Source of the DNA: Glandiceps talaboti
Lineage: Eukaryota > Hemichordata > Enteropneusta > Spengelidae
Reading direction: 5' to 3'
Assembly: GCF_964340395.1 (NCBI RefSeq)
Contig: NC_135556.1
Span: 24,541,723 to 24,605,722, forward strand
Length of the DNA: 64,000 nt
Under the pieces are notes generated by a model. It did not search any database. It worked only from the letters and a program-made list of their open reading frames with translations, and was not told where the DNA came from. This document shows, in pieces, positions 35,827 through 51,082 of this stretch. Each line of letters opens with the position of its first letter. The stretch's first letter is position 1. The translations under genes and the position numbers were made by a program.

Positions 35827-38800
35827 ATGAGAAGGAGGTACACTAACATACCACAAGTTGATGCAGAGGAGTTTGCTAAATTTCTGAAAGAGGTAGGAAA
35901 TAGGTGAATTTGGTTTTCTGGATGCTTGCATGCTTGTATGCAGTGAAGATCAGGTTAATTTACCTTGTCATAATACAGTTTTCATCTTGAACTCAATGTG
36001 AAGTTTACATCCAATCAGTACGATGTCTGGTTATTGTCACTGTTAATGTTGTATACATGCATGTACAGGCTGAACTTCCGTCTCCATGGAAATTCATCAA
36101 AATCCAACCAACACAGTTTTTAACAAATTTGTTTCATGAATAATTTTAATATTGTTTAGAATCCTTATTACCTTTATCTTTATCTGATATAAATAGTCAT
36201 AATTTGTTTATTTTATTAGACAATAGTAATTTTTATATGATTCGTGTTTCTTTTTTAAAATGACACGTTGTTTTTGAATGCTGGGTGACTGAGATATACA
36301 AACTAGGATTCAACAGCTGTTACTAGGCTTCACAATGCTTTTACTGTTTGTTTGTCAACTTTGAAAACATACAGAACAAATTGAAATATGTTACCGTCTG
36401 TGTGTTATACCATACCTAGGTGTACCGTAGCATTGGTAAATATACATATTAAATGTTAAATTGAAATGAAATGAAATGATACAGATTTCCTTAGTTCATA
36501 TGGTTACTTAATGTATAATAATCTATAGATAAGTGTACAGAATTGCTTCTATTTAATTCAACAAAATGATATTTTTGTGGCTTTATTTGTTGATTTTAAT
36601 AAATCATATATCAATAACAGCTGATTACTGATCATCTATTGACTAATTGTACCAGTTAGTTATCAATCAAAATCATCTAGTGAAGTTTGAGGTTTAGAAG
36701 TCTGATAGGACTGAACAACACGACATATCTTACAGTGGTTTAGAAGCCTGATAGGGCTGAACAACACGACATATCTTACAGTGGTTTAGAAGTCTGATAG
36801 GACTGAACAACATGACACATCTTACAGTGGTTTAGAAGTCTGATAGGACTGAACAACATGACATATCTTACAGTGGTTTAGAAGCCTGATAGGACTGAAC
36901 AACATGACGAATTGTACACTTACAGTCTAGTTTGATAGTAACAAGTTTAAACCCATATACAAACCCATATGCATGCAGTGTTTATCAACATACACCATAC
37001 TGGATTTCTAATGAATATATTAATAAGACCTGAAAAATAGCTTTATTGTTGCCAGTGTCTTAAACAGCTGTGTTCTTATCAGTTGGAGATTAAAGTTATT
37101 GAACCCGAAAAAAGTATCATATTTCAGTATTACATGTGGCATATCGATACATGTACTATCAAATTCAGAAAATCATAGTTGTTGTTGGACTATTTTGATA
37201 AGTTTGTACAAACTTTTGAAACTTTTTATATCCTCTGAGTCAGAAAACAATATAATCTATACAATATTACTCATAAAACAATAACAGTAGACTTACATGT
37301 AGCTCTAGAAATATGTGCTTCAGGAGACTCCAACAACACCTCCTGGAATGGGAGTGATATGAAGACATGTTAGAGTCCCCAGTCTAATGCTATCCATGCA
37401 TCAAATCTCAAGATCTTGAGATCTTGAAGAGATCTCTTTGCGTGAAGAGATGATTTGATACTACATGTAGCATCTAAACTAGAGTCACTGGAACACAAAT
37501 GTTTCCAGAGTTACAGTGGAACCCATCAGTATGTATTGTTTCTATGTCTGCAATGTACAAGTCTAATAACTGTGCTATTAAATTTGTCCATAGTTTGTGT
37601 ATTGACTGTAGTTGTGGCTAAACTGATTACTTTTCTAAATTACAAATACTTTAATCTTAAGATTCTTATTTTACTAAGTAATTTGTTCTTGTTGTATATG
37701 ACTCAAAGTTTACGTTACAACTTTCATCCATCTGCAGTTCAGTGGTTCAGAAGTTACCTATCAGGTAGAACTCAAAGTGTAAAAGTTGGCAACATATCTT
37801 CAAATTGTATTCAGGTCAAAACTGGAGTACCTCAAGGCAGTGTCTGTGGACCTTTATTATTTGCACTATATATTAATGACCTTCCTACTTGACTTCACTC
37901 AAACACTCCAATTTATGGTTTTGCAGATGACATCAATATTCTGAAAAACAGTACCATTGCCGATATTGATGTACTTCACAATGACTTAAAATACGAAATT
38001 AATCGTTTAACTACATGGTTCCATGCAAATACTTTGAAACCAAATATCTCTAAATATCAGTATATGTTCTTCGGTACACGTCAACAACTAAAGAAAATAC
38101 CAAATCACATTAATTCTCTGTCCTTTCAAGATATTACTATCAAAGCTATTAAGTCTGCTACCTGCTTAGGCTTGAAACTGGACCCTGAACTCAGTTGGTC
38201 AAACCATGTGTCTTATCTCCGTAGGGCATGTGGTTTCCGTCTAACAAGACTGGCACGTGTTAGGCGTTGTATACCGGAAAAAGTCAGAAAGAATGTAATA
38301 GCTGCTACTGTCTTCTCCCTTTTAGACTACTGTGACACAGTCTTTTCTAATTGTAATCTCACTTTGAAAAGTAGTCTTCAAGGTATCATAAATTTTGCTG
38401 TACGAATTCAATGTGGCCTTAAAAAATCAGACCATGTAACACTTGCCAGAAATTCTCTAAATTGGCCAACTATTCAGGAAAGACACGATCAACACTTCAA
38501 AAATATTGTCAGTAAATGTATAAGCAAAAAAGTACCACTCTATTTATCTGATCTTGTCCCCAAAAACTCAACAATACACCAATACAATACTCGGACCAAA
38601 TACCACATTCCAAAGGCACACAGTCGTTCATTCAAATACCGCTCATGTATTTCCGCAAATACGACTACTTAGTAAACACTTAGTTTTTAATGTCTTAAAC
38701 CGTTTTTAACTTCATAATTCTAGCATCTCTCGTGTTTTACTTTTTATAACTTTTATTTTATCTTTGTACTCTGCCCTGTAAATTTTGTTACTCTCCCATA

Positions 38801-41800
38801 TTTTTAAATTATGTGTCTTTGTATTTTAACGTATGTTTTGTATTTTTATATTCAATGCATGAAAATCCATTTATGGATGCATTGACCTAGAGTAATAAAT
38901 CAAATCAAATCAAATCAATCAAATCAAATCAAATCAAAGTTTTAAAGTCATAATAGTGACAATGGATGAGAACTGAACAGATAATTAACATAACACAATA
39001 TTATGCAAAATCAGCAGTGAAAATGTTAATCAAGCCAACTGTCCTGTTTTAAGATGTAAAATAACCCAATGAGTAGCTGTCAGCATTCTTTACTCTTAGT
39101 AAATTTCCAATGTTTTAATTATTTAGAAAGAATAATTTCAAAGTCAACGTGTATTGTGAAGACATTTATTAATATAATATAACTGCCCCAATATGTTTAG
39201 GTCTGAATTTAATTTAGATTGTATGTAATCTGTCTGACATACATGACATGAGAAGAGTAAATAATATTTCAATACAAAGGTACCTTGATTCATTATGGGC
39301 TTTCATATTTTCCATACTGTCAAGTGAACAATCATATGATGGAAAATACATAGTGATTCCTGTACTAAGGATTTTCATTCAATTTTATAGCTTGCCAGAA
39401 TATGAAATATGAAATATCAAATTTATGAAATACATGAATATGAAATAGCAAATTTGACAGAGTACTACTTTGCCTATGGGCAATATATAAGCTTTACTTT
39501 CCCACTGAGTCTATTCATATCCGGGATGTGAGACACGGCAAGATGTTGATCAAGGCATACACAGTAAATGTTTGTATATGTAAATCAGTACAGACTGAGA
39601 GATAGATACAAGTTCATACAACCCATTCTTATTTCCCCAAAGAATCCCCCTATATCTTGAAGAGTATCTGGTAACCATGGTAACTGTAACAATCATAAAA
39701 TGGCATTATCAATGTTAAGTATTTACTATTTGCAGAATTATAAATCACATGAAATGAAAGAAGTATGTTTTCTTCTTTTGTTTTTGATAATATACATACA
39801 TTGGTCATTTCATGTCATCAAGTTGTATCTTAAGAAATCCATTCAAGAATGAAAGAAATCTTGTTCATTTCACATTTGTCTTTTTAATGTTGATTTACAG
39901 ATTGAAGAAAGAATTAATTTGGAACACCTTCATAGTTTAAAGAAATCCTTTGAGGTAAGTAAGATCATGGAATGTCTATGTTATATTAAAATGATTTCAT
40001 AAAGCGATGGAAAATTCATCCTGTTTCCTTACCAAGTTATATTTTTAGCTAACCAAGGTTAATGATATGGCATGACACATGAAATAAATTATGTTTTTAG
40101 CTGACTAAAGTGGAAAACAGTGATTAAAAATTTCAACTTTGGATAATAACAAGGAAAAAAAACAGCTCAAAAATTGCTTAACAATGACTTAAAAAATTAA
40201 CTTGTGAGATTTGCAATGAGAAAAAAGGTTTTTGAAAATGGAAATTATTTGAAGACCAATGCTATTAATATAAATAAGGGTTGCATAGTAAGAATGCTAT
40301 TTTTTTACAGGCTGCAGATAAAAGTGGTACAGGAACGTTAACACTTGATGAATTTAAAGAAGTTATTAGGAATTCATTAGGATTGAAGAGGGTAAGTTTA
40401 TATCAACTTTATATCTCAGTCATTTATACAATGCTGTGTATGTAAAATAATGTACTTTATTCAGAGTACAGTGGCCACCGACCTAACATACAGAAATCAA
40501 TATATACAAAAAACTGTGACTGTAGAGTTTTGTTGTGACAAACAGCAATGACACATACAAATCCACAAAATGATAGTAAATAAAACCAAAATTAGTCTAT
40601 CATACTTTGACATAATGGAAAGCAAATTTTGCAAAAGATCATGACCCTATGACCTGATGACATCAGACAAAAACTGACAAATCAGATTACCGGTAGTATT
40701 ATTAAATGATATGTACACCATGACAATATGTCTTGTCCATCCTAAAATACATATTACACTAAAACACCAGTTTAAGTCTATAGCTTGAATGTCTTACTAA
40801 AGTAATTAGGATCCTCACAAAGTGAGTTTATTTTGTAGACAGTCTGGATTCCTCAAGTTCAAGTAAAACTGTCATGCCCTTGTGTGTTAACACTAATTCT
40901 ATTTGTTTTTAGAGTGATGAACAAATTACAGCACTATTCATGAAAATAGATTCCCTGTCAGAAGGAAGGATAGCATGGGTAAGTTATATACTAACATTGT
41001 TACTTCAGATAGGTTCAGAGTAATTACTATGGTATGCTAGCTGTTTCATTTTAACTGTATTTTTTCCTAACGTCTATGTAACAGATACTTAACTAAAAGT
41101 ACCTATACAGCTGTATATTTTTACATCAATTTAAATTCTTTAGAGCAGCTACAGTTTTGTGGTAGAAAGGAAATAGTGTTTTCATTTTGATACATAATAA
41201 TTGTATGTGAAGATATACTTTGCATTGTCGTAATGCAATAGCTGTGTCATCCTGTCCAGTAAAATAAGCAAACTACATATCATAGTTCCAACCTAGTTGT
41301 AGTTACTACAAAGTAACAGCTATTTTCTGTTATACATTATTTATACTTAAAAGGGTTTACAACATAATGTATTATGAGCAATTGCACTTACTACATACTA
41401 TTGAGATGTAAAAATAGATTCAATTCATCACATTACATTTATACATTATTTATTGAAAGGAAACTGTTTTAAGCAATAAGCTGACTATAAATTTGTGTGC
41501 CAGCTATTTGGATTTCATTTTCTTTCAAATGGTGTAGAGAGTTGGTTTGTTGTTTTCCAGTATTAAAAAAAGTACTTTTAAATTAGTGAATAAACTGTAA
41601 AGTACTTGTATTATATCACAAGATGTCCCCCCCCCCCCCTCCATAAAATGAACATCATTAATGATATTACGTTTTTGAAGTTTGAGATTATCTTAGAGCA
41701 AAATGTGACAAATTGTCACCACAGAAACTTTTTAAATAGAGGTCAAAATATTATCAAATATAAGCAGTTTTAGAATCCAATATGTTTCAGGCAAACTTGT

Positions 41801-42356
41801 TGAATATGAACTACTCTTTTCTAAAAAATGTGTTTGTCAGAAACCACTTTGTTTGTGTTTGTAACATTTTCTGAGTACATATTCATAATTTGACTGAAAC
41901 TGATTTTCAATATTGGTGACATATTTGTTTTGTTTGCAGGATGAATTTTGTACATATATGCAGCTAGAATATGCTGAAAAGGAGGATGCATATCTACGAC
42001 AGAAGGAAGTATCATTCCATACACCAGCAGCAATAGAGAGTACACCACATAGAGAATCAATATTACGAATTGATAACATGGCAGATGGAATATTTGTAGC
42101 TGTTAGTCAGGTTAGTTCATTGTATGTATTTAGTAAGATTCCTGTAAAGATTAATGAAATATTTCTATAACTTTCCGAATTAAGGTACAATCAGAGATTA
42201 AACAGGTTGATAAAGAAATACTGAAATGTGACAATAATGTAATAATACTTTCAATCCCCATGTATTATTACCTTGCCTCCCTTTCTGTCATTTTGTCCCT
42301 TCTATTTTTTGTGAGAATGTCTCTTGATGAATCTGTCAGTCTGTCTGTCTGTCTTG

Positions 42357-42394
<38 letters not shown>

Positions 42395-44348
42395 GTCTGT
42401 CTGTCTGTCTGACTGTCTGTCTGTCTGTCCACTGTCTCTTCTCTCTCTCCCATGTAAAAACTCATTTTATTTTTGCCTACTTACAAAAACTGAAATGTGA
42501 TAACAAAATAGTTTGACCATATCTCATTGGATAGTCCAATGTATACCTTTTTGATTTAAAGTTTTGTCATTTAATGAAATTTACATTTTTTCTTTTACTT
42601 TCAGGATGGCACAATATCATTTTGGAACAGTCAGTTAGAATTGAAAAGAACAAAAACACTAATGGTAAGTCTGGGTTTTATAATAAAAATCACTTGGTCA
42701 TGACATCAGTTAGTTAACATGAAGGTATGTTGCCATGGTTACTGTATATTGAACAAATCTTAATCTAACTGTTTGCATAATTTTCTGCAATAAATTCATT
42801 TCGTGGTACATAGACCAGAATACCAGAAAGCCATAAAAAAATTCAAAATAAGCTAAACAGCTTACATACTTATGTGTGTAGTTTGGAAAAAAACTTCCAG
42901 TAAACAATGACTGAGGAACAAGTTTCAACTCAGTGTTCCTCAGTGTAATATATATAATGCAAAATCATGAAATGACTCTCCAGAACACTCTGTTTACAAA
43001 ATGCCTATATTTCCTGTAGTGAAGTTTTCCTTTAAACAAAGATGTTTTTAGTATAGCATGAAGTGTCTGAGTCACTTGACTGATTGCCATAGATATTGAG
43101 ACTTTAAAGAAATGATGTGTTCTCTGACTAATGTCTTCCTGTCTGTGATGTTATTATCTTTTCAGTCTGATCAGAATGCCAATAGACAGAAACCTAAATG
43201 GATCACAGACATGGTGTTGATGCAACAGTACAATAAAATCATTCTAGGAACAGGGTAAGTTGCCATGGAAACTTTCCTGGCTTATTTTGAGGGCAGCCAT
43301 GTTGTGTTTGGTTTTGCATTGTTTTAATAACAAAGGTCTAAAACATTGGTAACAGGTCTGAGGTACACCAGTTTAAATTCACAAAGTTTGTTGGATGATG
43401 TACTTGAAGATGTTAGGTGACACAGAATCAGAAACACTTCATTCACCCATTGGGGAAGTTTATATGACAAATCACATAAAAAAACCCAAATGAACCAAAC
43501 TTCATCACTACTATTCTATTTCTTTTTATGTTTACAGTGACAGAGAAATTCAATTTTATGAGTCATCGACCTTTGAACCTTATTGTCAAGTGAGTGGATT
43601 AGAAACTGTGCCTTTAAAGTTAGCTTACTGGTAAGTCCTACTATCCAACTATACATAGCTGTCTTGTATGTTATCATCAAATATACAATGCTAATTGCTA
43701 CAATGGCTTTTTTTTCATCAGTATCTGCATAGTTTATGGGGATGTATGTGTTCATTTGTTTGTATGTTTGTTTTATTTATTAATTTAGTAAACATAACAA
43801 CTGCTAGGGCGAATTGTCGAAAGGTACATATTGCAAAAGAGATGGGTTAACTTAACTATGGGTTGTGTCTTTTAATCAATGAAGAGTCCAACAGGTCACA
43901 ATTAGTGTTCTCATGTATATTTCTGTTTATGTCCAGTCCAACAGGCTACGATGAGTGTCTTATCATGTATGGTGATGTAGATGGCTGTGTTAATATCATA
44001 GTTATCTACGCTACTGGAGAAACCCTCAGGTGAGTTCAAATACTTACCAACTATTGATGTCATAATAGAGTATAGTTGATATGTTGTCAGTTTTAAAGCC
44101 AATTTGTTATGATTTTCAAAATGTCAACTTCTAAATTCCTTCATAAACTAGCAGGAAAAACAGATAAATAGAAATATGTGTTTAATATTTCTGATGAACT
44201 GTTCAATAAACTAACAATTAATTTAGTGAAAAAAGAACAGTTCTGTGTATTCCCAGATGTGTTGTTGTCCGTTTTCATTATATTCTAATCACTCAGTCAA
44301 CTTGTTGTTTTGTGTTCAGAACATGGACTATTAAAGATGCATCTTGCA

Positions 44349-44421
<73 letters not shown>

Positions 44422-44441
44422 GGTTGTTTTTGTGTGTGTAT

Positions 44442-44523
<82 letters not shown>

Positions 44524-47500
44524 TTTGTTGATATTTTAATCGCTTTGTTAAACTTGTTTTATCTTCAGAACATGGAAGAAGATGCCAAAGACTGATGGGA
44601 TAGCAAGCGTGACTTTAGAGAAAGTGGCACATAATGTCAACGGACTCACTAAGTTTATCAGATGGAAGGTTCATGAAGACTGGGTGCTTGAATTAAGATA
44701 CTACGAAGAATTAAGGGCCATTATCTCCTGTTCTAATCATGAAAACACTGCCTTGGTCATAGGTTAGTACAAAATATACAGTCTACATTCAATAAGATAT
44801 TCTCAGTCAAAAATATTGTATCCAAACTTTTTTTGGTAATTTTTTGGCTTATATCAAATTAGTATATATTATATTATTGATCACATAAACTGTACAAATT
44901 TAACATAGTTGCAACATTTAAAATTAATTCCTGCCAAAATTAGTTGTACAAAAATGTTTTTCTGTAATCTTTTAGCAAATATCAAATCAATGTATCAGAA
45001 CAGACAGAAATGATGGAATGTATCATACTATAGGTGTGCAATTAGAACATGATTGTACCTGACGGATTGACTTCAAACTGTGAAAATAAAGTTCTACCCC
45101 ACTATTGTCTGTGTTTTCATCAAGTATGAATATGAGTAATGTAAATATAATTACCGGTAGTTATTACAAAAATAAGAATTTTCATAATTCACAATTCTGA
45201 AAATTGTGTTTATCTTTCAGGAAGTACGATGGGAAGCACCAATGTTGATTCACAACTGAAAGAAATCAAGGAATCATTCAACCAAAGTAACGACAGGAAA
45301 GGACCTAAGATGGGTCAACAAAACTACATACAGACAAGGAAACGTATGGAGTATGATCAAACGGTGTTCAAAGTGTACAAAGGTGTCAAGACGTTTGATT
45401 ACTCTAAAGACAAGAATATCATAGTTACTGGTGGTATGGATAGAATTGTGAGGATATGGAATCCATACGTACCAAGGTAACAAGTGACTTCTTCGTATTT
45501 CTGAATATTTGTACTTTCAAAACTTCATGCATTTATATCATTCATTATCAAGGTTGATAATGTTGATCATCAGTTATCTAATTCTTAAATTGTGTATTAA
45601 AACCATTGATTATTTCATATTGATGGTTAGAGGCAACTCAATGAGAAACTCATCAGTGTTATTACAATATGACTGACCAACTTGAGCTAAAAACCATGTG
45701 GTGCATGGTGTAACTTTCAAAATCCTTTCTGCATTATGCTGGCGTAAAATGATCAATTTCAGTTCTTTCTCTCATGTTTTCATTTTCAATGCCATCATAC
45801 TTATTATAAGGACTGTTAAAAAATTTCATTTTTTTAAAAGAAAATTTTTTTTTCTTCAAACTTTTTATATTGCTGTAAAATGAAGCACTGTGAAGTCACC
45901 AACTGTTAAAGCACCCTCGGTGTTAAAAACATTGCTAATGTGAAGCCACCAAATGTTATAGCGCCCTCAGTGTTGAGGATATTGATTAACTTCAATGTAT
46001 ATAAATGAGAGTCTGAATAATAAATGATGTGTTGGCATTAGTTTACATTGATTACAATATAACCCCAGGGAATCTGTCATATGGATTATAGCTCTAAGTC
46101 ATGTCTGCCAACCTTTTGAATTGACAACAGTGTGACGTCAAAATAACCAGATTAACACTACAATAATGACATCATCAGACTAGTGCTAAACCCAGGGACT
46201 TAAAGTAACAACATCAAATGAACAAAAATCTTTAAAAATATTTTTTTTTTCTTCAAATTTTGTCAAAGTTGAAATGTACTTGTCATGACATTGGTAATTA
46301 TTTACCTTTTAGCTATTGAAAAGATAGAGTAGGACCTAAAACAAGACTTTGTAATCTTTATATAATGTTAAATTGCAACAATGTCGCTGGAATGAATGTA
46401 AACACTAAACACTGCAATAATACAATGTAGCTTGTGGTATACAATGTAACTTTCTTAGACTGTCACAATTCTTTCATACCAAACCTTTATCTTTATCATT
46501 GGTATAGTCAGTGTATCAACTTAATAATTATCAGTGCAATCTGTAGCCATTTAAGTCCTTAACTGCTGTTAACATAGGCAGTTGAACCTTGACCTCATCA
46601 TTAGAGCCCAGTTGAACCTTGAACCCAGCATTAAAGACCATTTTAACCTTGACCCTGTATTGTTATTTGTGATATATATAAAGCATGTGTAGGTTGCCAT
46701 GGAAATGAGCAGCTTACTAAATTGTCAAAGCAAATTGTTACTGTTAAGTATGTACCCATTTTGTTGATTAAGAATGGAGAAATTAAAAATAACCTTAAAT
46801 ATCAATATTTCCCCCTTCTTGCAAAAATTTAGTTGGTGTCTTTTATTTCATCTATTTTGATGACATGTGGTGAGTAAAACTTAGAGAAGTCTACAGAATC
46901 TGGTTAAATTTTAAGAAACCTAAATTTAAAAGAGAACTCAGAGTTTATTATGCGTTGGTAGACTAAAAGTCCAAATGAACAACCACCTGTTGATTTACAA
47001 AGATAGCATTAGTCAACTTTCATTTCCTCAAATCATGCAAAGCTGCTAAAACTAAGCTACAGTAATTAAATGCATTCAGTTCTTATCAATGGGTATAAGC
47101 TAAAATCTCCAAGGAATGTTTAGTTACATAATCTGTCAAACTTTCATGTTTTCATTAAAATTCAATTCAAAACATATGCAAAAGGAAAGAGTCTGTTATT
47201 CCAGGAAAAGTTAATTTCCTGCAGAATTGCCAAGTAGCGGAGTCTATTATTCTTGGGAAAGTTAATTTCCTAATGAACTGTTAGGTAAGATGGTTGCAAT
47301 GCATCATGGGATGCTTGACAAATCCCAATCAATGCGTTAATCTCCTTTTGATCAGCTGGTATTGTTAACAAATACAAAATCCATAAGTAGTCAATACAAG
47401 CATTATAATGTTCCATTGTAAGTATCAGTGTCTTAGGCTTCTGTACTTTTCCACTGATATTAAGTGTTGGAATTATTCATGACACGGACGTTGTCATAGC

Positions 47501-50500
47501 TAAGATAGACATACTTAGTGTAGTAGCATGAATGACTGCTGTAGGATAATGTCTATGATGTCTCCGATATTCTGACTTGATGATGGAGCTGGGGTTTACC
47601 CTCTAAGGTGACTTATAAAACTTGTCGATGTGATGTGTACAACTGTCATAAAATGTCTAATCATGTTTTGTTATGTGTAGTCAAGGACATTGTAATATAT
47701 GTATTCATGTCTGACAAGAACCCTTATCTACCAAGTACTTGTTTTATCTTACACAGTAAACCCACTGGTATGCTCCGAGGTCATAATGCACCCATATTTT
47801 ATTTGAGTATAGCAGCAGATGAGAATAGGATATACAGTATATCAACAGACAAGACAGTCAGGGTAAGTGGTATATATAGTGTCTATAATGTATATAGTTG
47901 TATTGTCTATCTGTGCTGCTTGCATGTCCTGTGATCCGTATCGTTTGTTTGGGTGCAAAGTTTTTATTCAATGGTTGTAGACAGTCAGTATTTTGTTGCA
48001 TAGTAAGTGGATTGAGAAACACCACTTCTGGTCTTTTGTTAAAACCTCTATCATGGGTTCTTTGAAAGATACAAAATGTTTCAAAGTGAGGTGAATACTA
48101 TAATTATTTATTATTTATTTGTTATTTGAGTTGTTGTAACAGCTGATGTTATTCTTGAGTGTGCTTCATGTACATGTGCCAGTCTTAGAGTTATCATTTT
48201 TCTCATATCACCAATGGAATACTTATTTCTGTTATTTTGTCAATACTTAATTCAGTACAGTTGTCTTTATTATTATTTTTGTCAAACTTCAATGAGCTAT
48301 CATGTCAAAACAATGCATTTCCATCTGAGTATGTCAACTGTAGCTTTATAAATTTGTCTTTGTAGATTTGGGTCTAAATCTGATCAATTGATTGATTGGG
48401 TTTCTCTAATCAGATCTGAAGGTCACAGAGTACATGAAATCTTACAAATGTTAACATGATGTAAACATCTTTGGTGACAACTATCTGGATTTAAAATATC
48501 ATTTACCTGTTATATGTATCTATCTCATCATATCTGTTGATTGTACACAATGCTTCATCTACCACCTGTGTGTATTTTAATTTCATTTGTAAACTATCTA
48601 TATCATCATGACTTGCATACTTTATATATTGAGTAGTGTGTAACATCTGAGCATCATCACTGTCCTTTTTTCTAGCAGACTACAAATATTGTCGATAACT
48701 TGAATTTTAGTGACATAGTCTGTTTGATAAAGATATACAATCCAGCCAAGATGGTACATCTAGTGTTAGTTAACTAATTGTTTTGTGAGTAACAATCTGT
48801 ATAGTGATTACAGAGACTGAAATACTTGAAGATCTTCAGTAGCACCACAACCACAAATGAAACTTGGCTTCTTAATTAACTGATAGAATGAATTCACTGC
48901 TTCTACACTACAGTAGGCAGATTTGCCCCTAATTTTCAAGAAACAGCTGCTTTCCTGTTGTAGTGAAATATGCAAAGTAGAAGCAGATATAAAAGACAGA
49001 CGTAACAATGATAGTCAAGTTGATAGTCTTACGGTTATCTGTACATGTACAGGAGTATAATGATTGGATAAATAGAATCCAATATAGATATTGTTAATCT
49101 TATTTAGATTATCCATTTTTTATTAGGTTTGGGATATCAAAGACCAGACCTGTATGTTAACACTTCGACCTAAATCTCACAAGATACGAGGTGATATACA
49201 AGGTTGTCATTACAACAGAGTTACACGTAGCCTTGCTATTGCTACAGATCAAATGGCTTTACTCAGTCAGAGAGTCAGGTAAGTCTCTCCAATTTATTCA
49301 GGTATTTTTTGATAGGGAAGATTCATTGTTTTTGGACAGAAAGTAGTGATGTGATTTGGGTTTTACTCATTGTTGTTGAACTAATATGTAATGCCGCTAA
49401 TAAGCTAAAGTATTCTACAAGTCATTGTTGGACCACGCTGTCATCCGATGTCTCTGTCATTTGGAAATGTTGGTAGTTCAATAGCTTTGCTTAAAGTTGC
49501 AAAAACATTATCTCCAATTGCAAGTTCAAAGTCTAGTCATTTTAGCAAGGCTTTCCATCAGTAAGTTGTCAAGTTTTAAAACCTTAGTAACAGAAAGGTG
49601 ACAAGTGAGAAATGAATTGTGGTAAAACCCATTTAGTTTCTCAGACACAGTATCATAATGTTTGGTTGGAATCCTGAGTAAAACAAATGAGGAACATCAG
49701 AATTTTGGTCAATGTAATACCTACTAAGGCCAAAAAAAAAATATGTCTGGTTCTGGTCAGCGCGCGCGTGCCCTGAATACCCCCGCGTCGATCCTTTTTT
49801 TTCCGATAATTTTTGCTTTCCCGTTCCTTATTTACAATTCCCCGTCGATCAACACTGTATGCAAGGCTAGCGGAAAAAAATTTAACTCGTGTGATGGCGC
49901 ACTTCTATTTGGTAACGGGTACCCTTTTCTTCTAGTACTGTTGCATACCCATAATCCCCCGTACGATATGTGTACGTAATATGTACGATGAGCGTGGTTG
50001 ATGGGAATCACGGGAAATAGTGTGTTCACTGTGCTAGGTGGTAAACCGCTCACATGTTTCGAAAATGTCAGAAGTTTGAGTACGTCGTGAGCAATCGAAA
50101 TGTTGATATCAATTCAGCTGACTTTCGAGGTGTTCTTAGTTCTGGTGATCGTTTCGTTCTGCCTTCTGAATACAAAGATTTTCCTGTAGCGTAAGCAGTT
50201 AGCTCTGGATGTATGCGCTACGATGTTCGACACGTCTTTCCATCTGCGATGAGTTGGAAAGACGTGTCAAACATCGTACCGTATACAGACTGCGTATCAG
50301 ACTGATGATGGACGGTGCTCGAAAGAAAACACTGCCTCCTCTACGTCCGTTGGACAGACCTATTTCTCGTTATTTAACGTTGCAAGTTGCACAATGACAT
50401 TATACAGTGGTTGCAAGGCAAGACTCATTATCTTGGATGGGATTATAACTGCAAATCGGGATTATAACTGCAAATCACTGGGCGATAAGATAAATTTGTA

Positions 50501-50991
50501 AATGTGACTAGTGATGCCCTGATGGATGATTGATCCGCATCGTATAAAACTTGCCATACAACAGTGCCAACTTCCAGAGTTGTATGACATCTTCCGAGAG
50601 CATGTAAAGTGTCAAAAATGTGTATTTACTAATTTGCCAAAAAAAAAAAAATTAGGAAAAAAAAAAAAAACGCGCGTCGTCGCACCACTTTAGAAAGTTT
50701 ACCCTGACCAGAACCAGATTTTTATTTTTTTTTGGCCTAACTGTTCCAAACTAAAACACTGAATGCAGAGGACAATAGTAAAGACATTATGGGATATATA
50801 AATTGTAAATAATACCGTACTTCAAATGTTAGTACCCTTACCAAATTACACTATACTTAAAGTATACTTATGTTTGATAAGTATTATGATTGGTGTAAAT
50901 ATACATACTATAGTTTACTTACAAGTACTATCCCAGTCAGAATTACTGTCAAACAAGTATGTATGTATGTATGTATGTATGTATGTATGTA

Positions 50992-51082
<91 letters not shown>

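Larger units (their letters stand above)
42605..49278 (+). other. First WD40 block
   Basis: Exons from 42605 to 49278 encode recognisable blade strands ending [29 protein letters not shown] and [10 protein letters not shown]; weaker blades lie between them (around [20 protein letters not shown] and ENTALVIG). The strand Val-Trp-Asp is split across the exons ending at 47862 and starting at 49127. A linker rich in charged residues (about 45240-45360) may be a surface loop. Confidence 0.65.

Noticed and set aside
37455-37700. Upstream extension of the LINE frame
   Set aside because: No LINE similarity before about the FHPSAVQWF block; this part is host intron read in the same frame.
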